Positions 14,043 to 20,423 of a DNA stretch of 20,423 bases are shown here, piece by piece. Origin of the DNA: JBKEAJ01 sp047972135 (lineage in GTDB: Bacteria; Bacteroidota; Bacteroidia; Bacteroidales; Prolixibacteraceae); the NCBI GenBank assembly GCA_047972135.1, contig JBKEAJ010000135.1:1-20423 (forward strand), given 5' to 3'. Position 1 is the stretch's first letter, and each line of letters starts with the position of its first letter. A program made the translations under genes and the position numbers. Under the pieces are notes generated by a model, which did not search any database, was not told the DNA's origin, and saw only the letters and a program-made list of their open reading frames with translations.

Positions 14043-15319
14043 CAGTTTTAATTTGTAGTTTTATAATACTAGTGGGTTTGAGTATGCCAATTGCTTATGC
14101 CATAGGTGTTTCTGGCATATTGACAATGCTTGTATCGATCGACTCTCTTCCTGCGTTTAGCGCTTATGCACTACAGATGGTATCGGGGGTCAACAAGTTT
14201 GCACTATTAGCAATACCATTTTTCATTATTGCAGGGAATATAATGAATAGAGGCGGCATTGCTCAGCGACTTATTGATTTTGCTAAGGTCTTGGTGGGCT
14301 TTCTTCCTGGGGGCTTAGCAGTTGTAAACATTGTTTCCAACATGCTTTTTGGAGCAATCTCGGGTTCTGCGGCAGCTTCGGCTTCTGCAATTGGAACGAT
14401 GATGAAAGACGAGATGAAGAATGCAGGATTCGACAATAATTTCTCTACAGCCATAAACATAACTTCGTCGACCACGGGATTGTCTATTCCCCCTAGTAAC
14501 GTGTTGATAGTATATTCGTTGGCGAGTGGGGGAGTATCGGTGGGAGCCTTGTTTTTAGCAGGATATATCCCTGGAATACTGACAGGTGTATTTTTGATGG
14601 CAGTAGCGGTAATCTACGCCATGAGAAAAGGTATAAAACGAGAGCAGGTGCCTGGTTTTACTTATGGTGTAAAGAAATTCTTCGACGCCATTCCCAGCTT
14701 ATTTTTGTTGGTGATAGTTATTGGAGGTATTTTGAAAGGGTGGTTTACTGCAACAGAGGCTTCGGCAGTAGCAGTGGTCTATGCATGGGTACTGTCGATG
14801 ATATATAGAACTGTGTCGTGGAGAGATATCAAGCCTATTATGCTTGAATCGGCAAAGACCTCTGCAATAGTGTTGTTGTTAGTCTCCACATGCGCAGGAT
14901 TGTCGTGGATAATGTCCTATGCGGAAATTCCACAGAATGTAGCAGAGTCGCTAATGGGAGTCTCTGATAATAAATGGGTTATTCTTATATTGATAAATCT
15001 CATTCTCCTCTTTGTAGGAATATTTATGGACATCACACCTGCGGTATTGATTTTCACGCCGATATTTTTGCCGATAGTAGAGAAAATGGGAGTAGACCCA
15101 GTTCACTTTGGGATGATAATGGTTCTGAACCTGTGTATTGGGCTATGTACCCCGCCTGTAGGTTCGCTGTTGTTTATTGGCTGCAGCGTTTCGGGAGCAA
15201 GAATAGAACAAGTTGTCAAGCCTTTATTACCGATGTTTCTGGTGATGATATTCGCTTTGATATTGGTAACTCTTATACCCCAGTTATCGCTTTGGTTGCC
15301 TAGCTTATTTGGAGCATAA
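14030..15319 (+). CDS. dctM: TRAP transporter large permease subunit (DctM)
   Basis: A 429-residue integral membrane protein of about twelve hydrophobic segments, the sodium-coupled ion-transport subunit of the TRAP system. Family landmarks include the GVSGILTML start, LLAIPFFIIAGNIMNRGGIAQRL (read in parts), GAISGSAAASASAIGTMM, SSTTGLSIPPSNVLIVYS, FMDITPAVLIFTPIFLPI and LCIGLCTPPVGSLLFIGCSV. The length is usual for DctM. It ends the transporter set, and a probable terminator hairpin follows at 15332-15366. Confidence 0.96.
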   Translation: MWEIAVLICSFIILVGLSMPIAYAIGVSGILTMLVSIDSLPAFSAYALQMVSGVNKFALLAIPFFIIAGNIMNRGGIAQRLIDFAKVLVGFLPGGLAVVNIVSNMLFGAISGSAAASASAIGTMMKDEMKNAGFDNNFSTAINITSSTTGLSIPPSNVLIVYSLASGGVSVGALFLAGYIPGILTGVFLMAVAVIYAMRKGIKREQVPGFTYGVKKFFDAIPSLFLLVIVIGGILKGWFTATEASAVAVVYAWVLSMIYRTVSWRDIKPIMLESAKTSAIVLLLVSTCAGLSWIMSYAEIPQNVAESLMGVSDNKWVILILINLILLFVGIFMDITPAVLIFTPIFLPIVEKMGVDPVHFGMIMVLNLCIGLCTPPVGSLLFIGCSVSGARIEQVVKPLLPMFLVMIFALILVTLIPQLSLWLPSLFGA

Positions 15320-15331
15320 GATTTTTAGAGG

Positions 15332-15366
15332 AAACCTATAATATTCTTATTATGGGTTTTATTTTA
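15332..15366 (+). terminator. Rho-independent-type terminator after dctM
   Basis: AAACCTATAAT (15332-15342) and ATTATGGGTTT (15349-15359) form an 11-bp stem with one G-U pair around ATTCTT, followed by TATTTTAC. It is 12 bases past the dctM stop and before the next gene, a good place to end the aldolase-TRAP transcript. The stem is AT-rich. Confidence 0.65.
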
Positions 15367-15397
15367 CATTGTACTAGCAATTAAAAACAGGAATAGC

Positions 15398-17209
15398 ATG
15401 GATTTTAGTCTCATAATCATATTGTGTGTTACCCTTGCAATGGTAATTTCATTGATTAAAGAGATTATGAGTCCAGGTTTGATACTTCTTATGGTTGCCT
15501 CCATCTATATGCTGATGGGCTTTATTTCACCAAGCGAGTTTGTAAGTGGTTTCTCAAATATCGGAGTAATAACAATTGCCGTGATAATGATTGTATCAGA
15601 AGGTATTAGGCGTTCTGGAGCAATCAACAGCATGGTTGATACGATTTTGCCAAAAAAAGGTTATGCTTATCCCATTTTGGTAGCTATGGTACTATCACCC
15701 ATAATGGTTTTGTCGGCATTTATCAACAACACACCAGTTGTTCTCATCTATGGTCCTGCTCTAAAAAAATGGAGCGAAAGAATAGGCTTGTCGTACAAAA
15801 AAATACTCATTCCTTTGTCGTATGTTACAATCTTGGGAGGTATGTGTACCTTAGTTGGCACATCTACCAATCTGGTGGTTAACGGGATGCTGATACAGGA
15901 TGGGCATGAAGGTTTGGGGATGTTTGAAACTGGTAAGGTCGGTATCTTTCTCTGTCTTGTCGGAATGTTGTATATTGCCTTATGTGGAAATAGGATGTTG
16001 CCATCTCATTTTTACAGTAAGGATAAGAAGATAAAGGAAGTAAAAGAATATTACTATGATATTATTGTTCCAAGCGGGAGTAAGTTGGCAGGAACTTTTA
16101 TCAGGAGAGGAGTGATAAGAACCTTGGGGAATGTGAAGATTTTGAGGATAAGTCGGCTCGACGGTACTGTCATAGAAGTTGAAGACAACCGCAAGCGTCA
16201 TAAAATATACGAAGGCGACCGATTGCTATCCTTGGGAGTTCCGGCGAAATTTGAGCAACTTCTGTCGTCAAAAATGGTCGAATTGGAAGGTGTCGATTCC
16301 AATAATCCCTTGTTTAAGAATGCACAACTTAAACAATATGAGGTTATTGTGTCGCCGAAATACAATGGGGTTGGCAAAACGGTGAAAGAATATAATTTTT
16401 ATAGTCACTTCAATGCTATGGTGTTGGCGATAAACAAAGACGGCGAACATATAACCTCAAACATTGCCGATGAATATATAAAACCTGGCGACAGTCTGCT
16501 GATACTGGGTACGGAGAAGTTCATGGAAAACTGGGGAGCCTCTCATTTCTTCTATATGGTGTCGCCTGTGGGAGAAGTCGAAACAAGAGGAGAATATAAA
16601 AAACGGGGATTGGCAATAGGGATTTTGATATTTATGATATTGGGAGCATCCTTTGGTAAATATCTGCCACTTGATATAGGGAGTTCTCCGATATTGTTCT
16701 TTGCGCTGATTTCAGCACTTATAATAATGGTTTTCAGATTAGTACCCGGCAATGCCTACACGGGAGCAATAAACTGGGATATTCTTATTGCCATTGCCTC
16801 TGCATTAGCAATAAGTAAGGCAATAGTAAACACGGGAGGAGTTGCTACTTTCGTCAATTACATTGTTTCCTTTTCTATTTTCAACTCTCCCTATATGGTA
16901 CTAGCCTTGCTGTATGTACTTACTTGGCTACTGACCGAAGCGGTGACCAACAGTGCTGCTGTAGCATTTATGTTTCCAATTGCAATATTGCTGTCGCAAA
17001 AACTAGGTATTGAGTATCGCCCATTAGTCATTATCATCAGCATTGCTGCCTCTGCCAGCTTTATCACTCCAATAGGCTATCAGACAAATTTGATAGTACA
17101 AAATACGGGGAACTACAAGTTTACAGACTTTGTTAGATTTGGTTTGCCTTTAAATATTATCATTCTGATAATCAGCGTTGTATTGATTCCTTTATTTTGG
17201 GCGATGTAG
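15398..17209 (+). CDS. SLC13/DASS-type anion permease with two RCK_C-like domains
   Basis: A 603-residue membrane transporter of the divalent anion:sodium symporter group (SLC13, COG0471). The N-terminal half (about 1-200) has hydrophobic segments with FINNTPVVLIYGP and LGGMCTLVGTSTNLVVNG, the latter the conserved SxT-type substrate/sodium loop. Residues about 215-380 are a soluble insert of two TrkA-C/RCK_C-like domains, each ending in a D-rich segment (EGDRLLSLG and PGDSLLILG). The C-terminal half has more helices with EAVTNSAAVAFMFPI and a second loop SASFITPIGYQTNL, as expected for an inverted repeat. Substrate may be sulfate or a di-/tricarboxylate. It stands alone, 78 bases after dctM. 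Confidence 0.88.
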   Translation: MDFSLIIILCVTLAMVISLIKEIMSPGLILLMVASIYMLMGFISPSEFVSGFSNIGVITIAVIMIVSEGIRRSGAINSMVDTILPKKGYAYPILVAMVLSPIMVLSAFINNTPVVLIYGPALKKWSERIGLSYKKILIPLSYVTILGGMCTLVGTSTNLVVNGMLIQDGHEGLGMFETGKVGIFLCLVGMLYIALCGNRMLPSHFYSKDKKIKEVKEYYYDIIVPSGSKLAGTFIRRGVIRTLGNVKILRISRLDGTVIEVEDNRKRHKIYEGDRLLSLGVPAKFEQLLSSKMVELEGVDSNNPLFKNAQLKQYEVIVSPKYNGVGKTVKEYNFYSHFNAMVLAINKDGEHITSNIADEYIKPGDSLLILGTEKFMENWGASHFFYMVSPVGEVETRGEYKKRGLAIGILIFMILGASFGKYLPLDIGSSPILFFALISALIIMVFRLVPGNAYTGAINWDILIAIASALAISKAIVNTGGVATFVNYIVSFSIFNSPYMVLALLYVLTWLLTEAVTNSAAVAFMFPIAILLSQKLGIEYRPLVIIISIAASASFITPIGYQTNLIVQNTGNYKFTDFVRFGLPLNIIILIISVVLIPLFWAM

Positions 17210-17260
17210 CCTATAATTTATTAATGCTTATACTAAGACCCAATGAAACTTCCATGCAGT

Positions 17261-17287
17261 AGGCTTTAAGCTATATGCAATAAGCCT
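17261..17287. repeat. Repeat family B, partial inverted copy
   Basis: AGGCTTTAAGC, TATATGCA and ATAAGCCT form an imperfect palindrome whose reverse complement resembles the AGCCTATAGCTTACAGCTT part of family B. It lies about 16 bases before the complete copy upstream of tadA. Confidence 0.55.
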
Positions 17288-17302
17288 AACTACACACAGG
17301 AG

Positions 17303-17369
17303 AATGATTAAAAACAGCAAAAGCCTAAAGCCTATAGCTTACAGCTTATTGCAATATTATAAACAGATG
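17303..17369 (+). repeat. Dispersed repeat family B, copy abutting tadA start
   Basis: The same block as before dctP: GATTAAAAACAGCAAAAGCC, a 7-base internal duplication (AAGCCTA), then TATAGCTTACAGCTTATTGCA, and finally TATTATAAACAGATGA at the tadA ATG. With the inverted partial copy at 17261 it fills the SLC13-tadA gap, and no promoter consensus was seen. Confidence 0.8.
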
Positions 17370-17804
17370 AATATACATACAGACGAATATTTTATGAAGA
17401 AGGCGCTTGAGCAGGCTCACATTGCAAGGTTGAAGAACGAGGTCCCTGTGGGTGCAGTCGTTGTTGCCGACAATACGATTATTGCCAAGTCCTACAATAT
17501 GACAGAGACCCTCAACGATGTTACAGCACATGCCGAAATGCAAGCAATCACCATTGCTGCCAATTATCTTGGAGGAAAATACCTGACGGACTGTGTTTTG
17601 TATGTTACATTAGAACCCTGCGCGATGTGTGCTGGTGCGCTCAGGTGGTCGCAGATAAGTCGAGTTGTATATGGTGCATCCGACATAAAGCATGGCATGA
17701 GTACTTATAATCAATTACTTCATCCCAAAACAGAAGTAAAATCGGGGCTTCTCGCAAAGGAATGTGGCGAGTTGCTTAGTGATTTTTTTAAAAGAAAACG
17801 TTAG
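17367..17804 (+). CDS. tadA: tRNA adenosine(34) deaminase TadA
   Basis: A 145-residue zinc enzyme that deaminates A34 to inosine in the anticodon of tRNA-Arg(ACG). The zinc/catalytic motifs are HAE at 55-57 (H55 zinc ligand, E57 proton shuttle) and PCAMC at 84-88 (C85 and C88 ligands). VPVGAVVV (26-33), ALRWSQISRVVYGASD and the basic C-terminus fit TadA. The length is normal (about 145-160). ATG 17367 is chosen at the edge of repeat B; the upstream TTG of the open frame would put repeat DNA in the protein. It converges on the MORN-like gene with a 6-base gap. Confidence 0.96.
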   Translation: MNIHTDEYFMKKALEQAHIARLKNEVPVGAVVVADNTIIAKSYNMTETLNDVTAHAEMQAITIAANYLGGKYLTDCVLYVTLEPCAMCAGALRWSQISRVVYGASDIKHGMSTYNQLLHPKTEVKSGLLAKECGELLSDFFKRKR

Positions 17805-17810
17805 CAGTGG

Positions 17811-18632
17811 CTATTCGCCGATTTTTTGTAAGTACTGATATGGGTCTTTGACATACTTTTCGGGGTCGGGGCGTTTATCGTTAATATGCTTTAGTAATGA
17901 GTTTATTTCCTGTGTTTGTATGCTGTCGTAGGATTCGTTAGCTTGCATTCTGCCGTCGATATATTCAAGGGTGTATCGGTGTTCGCCTTTATCGTTGAAA
18001 TATTCCCAAGTTCCTTCTTGTTTGCCGTTTTTATATTTTCCTTTTGCCTCGATTTGACCGTTTTCGAAATATGTTTTGGAGTCTCCATTAAGTTTCCCAT
18101 TTAGATAAGATGCCTCAAAGTCTACTTTCTCGATCTTTGGAAAGAAAGTTTTATACTCACCGTTGAGGGAGTCTTTATTCCAAGTACTGATTTCAAACAT
18201 ACTACCATCGTTGAAATACATAAATCGTTTTCCATGTTTGAGATTATTAGAATAATCTTGCTTATATGCTAAGCGTCCGTTCTGAAAGTACTGCCACCTG
18301 CCAATTTTGTCTGTACCTATATAAGTTCCCGACGCAATGGGTTTCGAGCTTTTGTCGAACAGCTCAGCATGAACAGAGTCTGAGTTTGGGCAATAAAGCA
18401 GTTTTGCACTCATAATGCCCGAGCTGTAATATTTCTTCATTTCACCCGTCGGTTTCCCGTCTTTAAAGATTCCCTCATATTTTGTGCGACCATTGTCATG
18501 CTTCGCAATCCACTTGCCAATTTTTCTACCTTGGCTGTCACTTTGGTTGACATCTTGTGCATCCGACAAATGTGCAGTACAGAACAATACTAAAGAGGTG
18601 ATAATACTGAAAGTTGCAAATCTAATTTTCAT
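17811..18632 (-). CDS. Secreted MORN/YwqK-like repeat protein
   Basis: A 273-residue exported protein with a Sec signal peptide (MKIRFATFSIITSLVLFCTAHLSDAQ, read as residues 1-10 and 11-26). The body is a chain of short repeats of the pattern YxNGxxxxxGxYxxGKxxGxWxYF, for example FENGQIEAKGKYKNGKQEGT and WEYFNDKGEH, as in MORN and YwqK/toxin-antidote repeat families. About eight degenerate units are seen between residues 40 and 225. These form extended beta-solenoid-like rods of unknown function. The ATG 18632 is chosen because the frame upstream lacks a signal peptide and the start lies in the TTATAAACACATGAAA context shared with the DUF1460 gene. It follows the HD gene by 19 bases, so both are probably on one transcript. 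Confidence 0.85.
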   Translation of the reverse strand: MKIRFATFSIITSLVLFCTAHLSDAQDVNQSDSQGRKIGKWIAKHDNGRTKYEGIFKDGKPTGEMKKYYSSGIMSAKLLYCPNSDSVHAELFDKSSKPIASGTYIGTDKIGRWQYFQNGRLAYKQDYSNNLKHGKRFMYFNDGSMFEISTWNKDSLNGEYKTFFPKIEKVDFEASYLNGKLNGDSKTYFENGQIEAKGKYKNGKQEGTWEYFNDKGEHRYTLEYIDGRMQANESYDSIQTQEINSLLKHINDKRPDPEKYVKDPYQYLQKIGE

Positions 18633-18651
18633 GTGTTTATAATTTGTTGAA

Positions 18652-19719
18652 CTACTCACTTAAATTGTGGTTATATTCCAAAGCCTCATTTACTTTGTGT
18701 ATCACGGTGTCTCTGAATGTGTTAACGTCAGAGCCGTTCATAACTATGCTCTCCAGGGCATTTAAGATTTTGTTTCGAAGGTCTTCTGTTCTGATTTCCG
18801 GGTGTCTCAGGATATATTGTTTCACAGCTTTACGCATTTCAAAAAATGGGAGGTTCGACGATTTGATAACATTGCTGACATTGGGAGGGATACAGAGCAT
18901 AATTCCTCGTTTTAGGAAGAATGCCATAATCTTGTCGATATTTTTTATCTCTTCTTTGATTACGCTTTCGTGATTATTACCAATTTTGCTTTTCGCATTT
19001 TCAACTATATCGCCAAATATTTTAATAAACAGAATATGGTCGGGAGCATTATCCATGATGTTGTGTGCGTAGTCTTGATAATTTTGTCCTTCTCTGATTG
19101 TCATCCACCATATCCCTTCAATAATATCCTTATGATTTTTTTGCGGGACTAAGCAATTGTAAAGGTACTCAGTGATTTTGTTGTCTATGGAGTATTTATT
19201 TCCTCCGTAACGCTCCCAAAGGTAGTCTTCTATCATATCGTGCCAAAGTGCTGATATAAAGATTGTCGGATAGTGTTCTCTGGTGGCTTGGAATATTCTT
19301 ACTAGTGAGGGGTCAACTTGTTCGCCTGTTATGTATGCTTCTGCGTATTTTAGAGCTGAGAATACATTAAAAAGAACGTCAAGTCCGTGTTGTGCGGCAT
19401 ATTTATCCTCAACCTTTCGCATTTTGTCAACGATGACCTTGTTATTGTACTTTATATAGTACATTCTGCGCATAACAGACACAGCTTTGTAAAATACTCC
19501 CACGATTGCTTCGTCGGGATAAGTGTCATTAATTTCAAAAGTCTTTTTATAAAATTCTATGAAGTTGTGAGTATCGTTAAATCCTTCAAAATTTTCTTTC
19601 CCTGCCACGGCAGCGTCTTTATTTACAGACTTTTCAAAGAGCTTGGAAAAGTCATAAAGTCGCTGGCTGAACGATAGTTCGGCTCTCCTTATCCTTTCTA
19701 TTTGGTTTGACCCAGGCAT
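18652..19719 (-). CDS. HD-domain protein resembling the RSH (SpoT) hydrolase domain
   Basis: A 355-residue protein with no signal peptide. Residues about 105-245 resemble the metal-dependent HD domain of RelA/SpoT homologues. SALWHDMIEDYLWE (156-169) reproduces the HD...ED motif (H160, D161, E164, D165) that in RSH hydrolases binds manganese and activates water for (p)ppGpp cleavage. HILFIKIFGDIVENAK (228-243) resembles VKLADRLHNM, with D237 as the last metal ligand. The first ligand is uncertain; H111 is a candidate. No synthetase domain, TGS or ACT follows; the C-terminal 110 residues are unrecognised and mostly helical. ATG 19719 is chosen over a TTG 78 bases upstream. A role in hydrolysing (p)ppGpp or another nucleotide is inference only. 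Confidence 0.55.
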   Translation of the reverse strand: MPGSNQIERIRRAELSFSQRLYDFSKLFEKSVNKDAAVAGKENFEGFNDTHNFIEFYKKTFEINDTYPDEAIVGVFYKAVSVMRRMYYIKYNNKVIVDKMRKVEDKYAAQHGLDVLFNVFSALKYAEAYITGEQVDPSLVRIFQATREHYPTIFISALWHDMIEDYLWERYGGNKYSIDNKITEYLYNCLVPQKNHKDIIEGIWWMTIREGQNYQDYAHNIMDNAPDHILFIKIFGDIVENAKSKIGNNHESVIKEEIKNIDKIMAFFLKRGIMLCIPPNVSNVIKSSNLPFFEMRKAVKQYILRHPEIRTEDLRNKILNALESIVMNGSDVNTFRDTVIHKVNEALEYNHNLSE

Positions 19720-20028
19720 ACAAACTTTCCTTTTATTGTGTGACGCAAACAAAATTGGTAGAAATATTCCTATTTCAGAAAGGTAGAGTACCCTCAAAAA
19801 CTGTACTCTTTCTTATTCTAAGAATTTTATCTAGTGTAAAGGTATCAAATAAAAAACAAACAACCATATAAAAATCTTCATTTTTTTCTATTGAACGATA
19901 AAAAAACAATATCTTCGTGCCTCAATGTAACTATTCAGCCAAAAGAGTTGTTCTTAAAAACTGTGCATACCATTTGTTTTCAGGCATCAACGACACACCT
20001 TCAGAGAGACGCACGACAATTCTATCTA

Positions 20029-20041
20029 TCCCCTACGGGGA
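20029..20041. repeat. REP-like palindrome TCCCC-TAC-GGGGA
   Basis: A perfect 5-bp stem around TAC. With the second palindrome at 20084-20096, which has the same TAC loop, it resembles the short hairpin pairs (REPs) associated with RAYT-type transposases in Bacteroidetes. No transposase gene is nearby. Confidence 0.5.
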
Positions 20042-20083
20042 ATGTCTATATTTTTTCGCCTATATCTTTTCTATTAAGCTCTA

Positions 20084-20096
20084 AGTCCTACGGACT
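20084..20096. repeat. REP-like palindrome AGTCC-TAC-GGACT
   Basis: A perfect 5-bp stem around TAC, about 45 bases from the first palindrome. The matching loop suggests a pair of related hairpins, not chance. Confidence 0.5.
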
Positions 20097-20123
20097 AAAC
20101 CTTAAACAGTTCAACGATTAATC

Positions 20124-20200
20124 CGTCATTGCGAGCGTCAGCGAAGCAATCTGTTCTTTGTTGCAGGAGATTGCCACGTCGCCGGCTCCTCGCAATGATG
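20124..20200. repeat. Dispersed repeat family A, copy 3 (inverted)
   Basis: Inverted relative to copies 1 and 2, with the ends CGTCATTGCGAG and CTCGCAATGATG (one mismatch). The interior has changes (for example GCTTCGCTGACGC for the 3' arm on the reverse strand) but keeps the inner GCAATCT/AGATTGC pair. A partial family B copy follows it. Confidence 0.88.
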
Positions 20201-20218
20201 TTCGTTTATTTTGCATTT

Positions 20219-20250
20219 GCCTAAAGCTTATTGCATACAGCATATAGCAT
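20219..20250. repeat. Repeat family B, partial copy after repeat A
   Basis: GCCTAAAGCTTATTGCA and CATACAGCATATAGCAT match the core of family B in a different order. It lies 18 bases after copy 3 of repeat A, as at 12414-12549 where A and B are also adjacent. Confidence 0.6.
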
Positions 20251-20311
20251 TTTAAACCTTAAACAAGGCTGTTTACATATATGACGAAGGTTTATATGAT
20301 TTCTATAACTG

Positions 20312-20423
20312 CTAGAATATCAGCTTTATCGTAGCAACATTAGCATCTAATGCTCCATCGGGTTTTACGAATGCCTGTCCCTTTTGTGTCAGTTCCACTT
20401 TTTGTCCTGTTTCGAGTACTGTC
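20312..20423 (-). CDS. 3' end of an unidentified gene, cut by the window
   Basis: On the reverse strand an open frame enters from the right edge and reads ETGQKVELTQKGQAFVKP, then DGALDANVATIKLIF, and stops with TAG at 20312-20314 after 37 codons. The hydrophilic, alternating pattern and C-terminal Phe suggest an extracellular or beta-rich protein, but I do not recognise a family. No start is visible because the gene continues beyond the window. Confidence 0.7.
   Translation of the reverse strand, partial: TVLETGQKVELTQKGQAFVKPDGALDANVATIKLIF

Larger units (their letters stand above)
19720..20123. other. Non-coding region with two REP-like short hairpins
   Basis: This 404-base stretch has no convincing gene. 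A weak reverse-strand promoter match TACCTTTA lies at 19837-19844 (one mismatch), before the HD gene. From about 20020 there are two short palindromes, listed separately. The rest (19720-20020) is AT-rich sequence in which I see nothing. A 76-codon forward frame at 19891-20121 runs through the hairpins and is not believed. Confidence 0.5.

Noticed and set aside
17261..17287. The AGGCTT...AAGCCT palindrome as an SLC13 terminator
   Set aside because: The stem is only six pairs before mismatches, no T-run follows, and it matches the inverted family B repeat.
19891..20121. A 76-codon forward frame after the HD gene
   Set aside because: It starts at a non-ATG codon, runs through two palindromes, has no recognisable protein pattern and ends next to repeat A. 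It is probably chance.

Overview
This window looks like chromosomal DNA from a member of the Bacteroidota, probably order Bacteroidales. The evidence is the gene content (Bacteroidetes-type DnaN, a DUF3098 protein next to UppP and FtsX, an ExbD-like domain of Bacteroidetes type, a Kdo transferase), an AT-rich composition, A-rich leaders instead of Shine-Dalgarno sites, and several TAnnTTTG promoter elements. The upstream element of one of these (11670-11700) has the ideal 19-bp spacing.

Layout. 1-1000: a mosaic of short intergenic repeats, then the broken C-terminal tip of an Rhs toxin and its probable immunity gene. 1170-3841: dnaN, a DEDDh exonuclease and a degenerate fumarylacetoacetase-like gene, all forward. 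3849-5622: a reverse DUF1460 amidase-like lipoprotein and a forward lipoprotein with an ExbD-like domain. 5700-9704: a forward envelope/tRNA cluster (ftsX, DUF3098, uppP, truB, queA). 9719-11553: reverse waaA and a VTT-type membrane protein. 11670-15319: forward KDPG aldolase followed by a complete DctP/Q/M TRAP transporter, probably one operon for uptake and breakdown of a sugar acid. 15398-17804: an SLC13-type anion transporter with two RCK_C-like domains, then tadA. 17811-19719: a reverse pair, an RSH-like HD-domain protein and a MORN-like repeat protein. 20312-20423: the 3' end of a reverse gene that runs off the window.

Most single-copy genes are ordinary housekeeping genes. The unusual material is between them. 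Three families of short dispersed repeats were found. Family A (three copies, about 76 bp) has CGTCATTGCGAG terminal inverted repeats. Family B (about 50-65 bp, A/T-rich, with AGCTTATTGCA) ends directly before the start codons of dctP and tadA. Family C (two copies, about 90 bp) sits directly before queA and the DUF1460 gene; each copy is bounded by a locus-specific duplication of the gene's own start-codon context. Family C is the best candidate for something undescribed. Other points of interest are an ExbD-like periplasmic domain moved onto a lipoprotein, a fumarylacetoacetase-like protein that has lost its key residues, an acidic tandem-repeat insertion in DnaN, and an RSH-like HD protein that keeps the HD..ED motif. 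No CRISPR array, tRNA, rRNA or intact transposase was seen.
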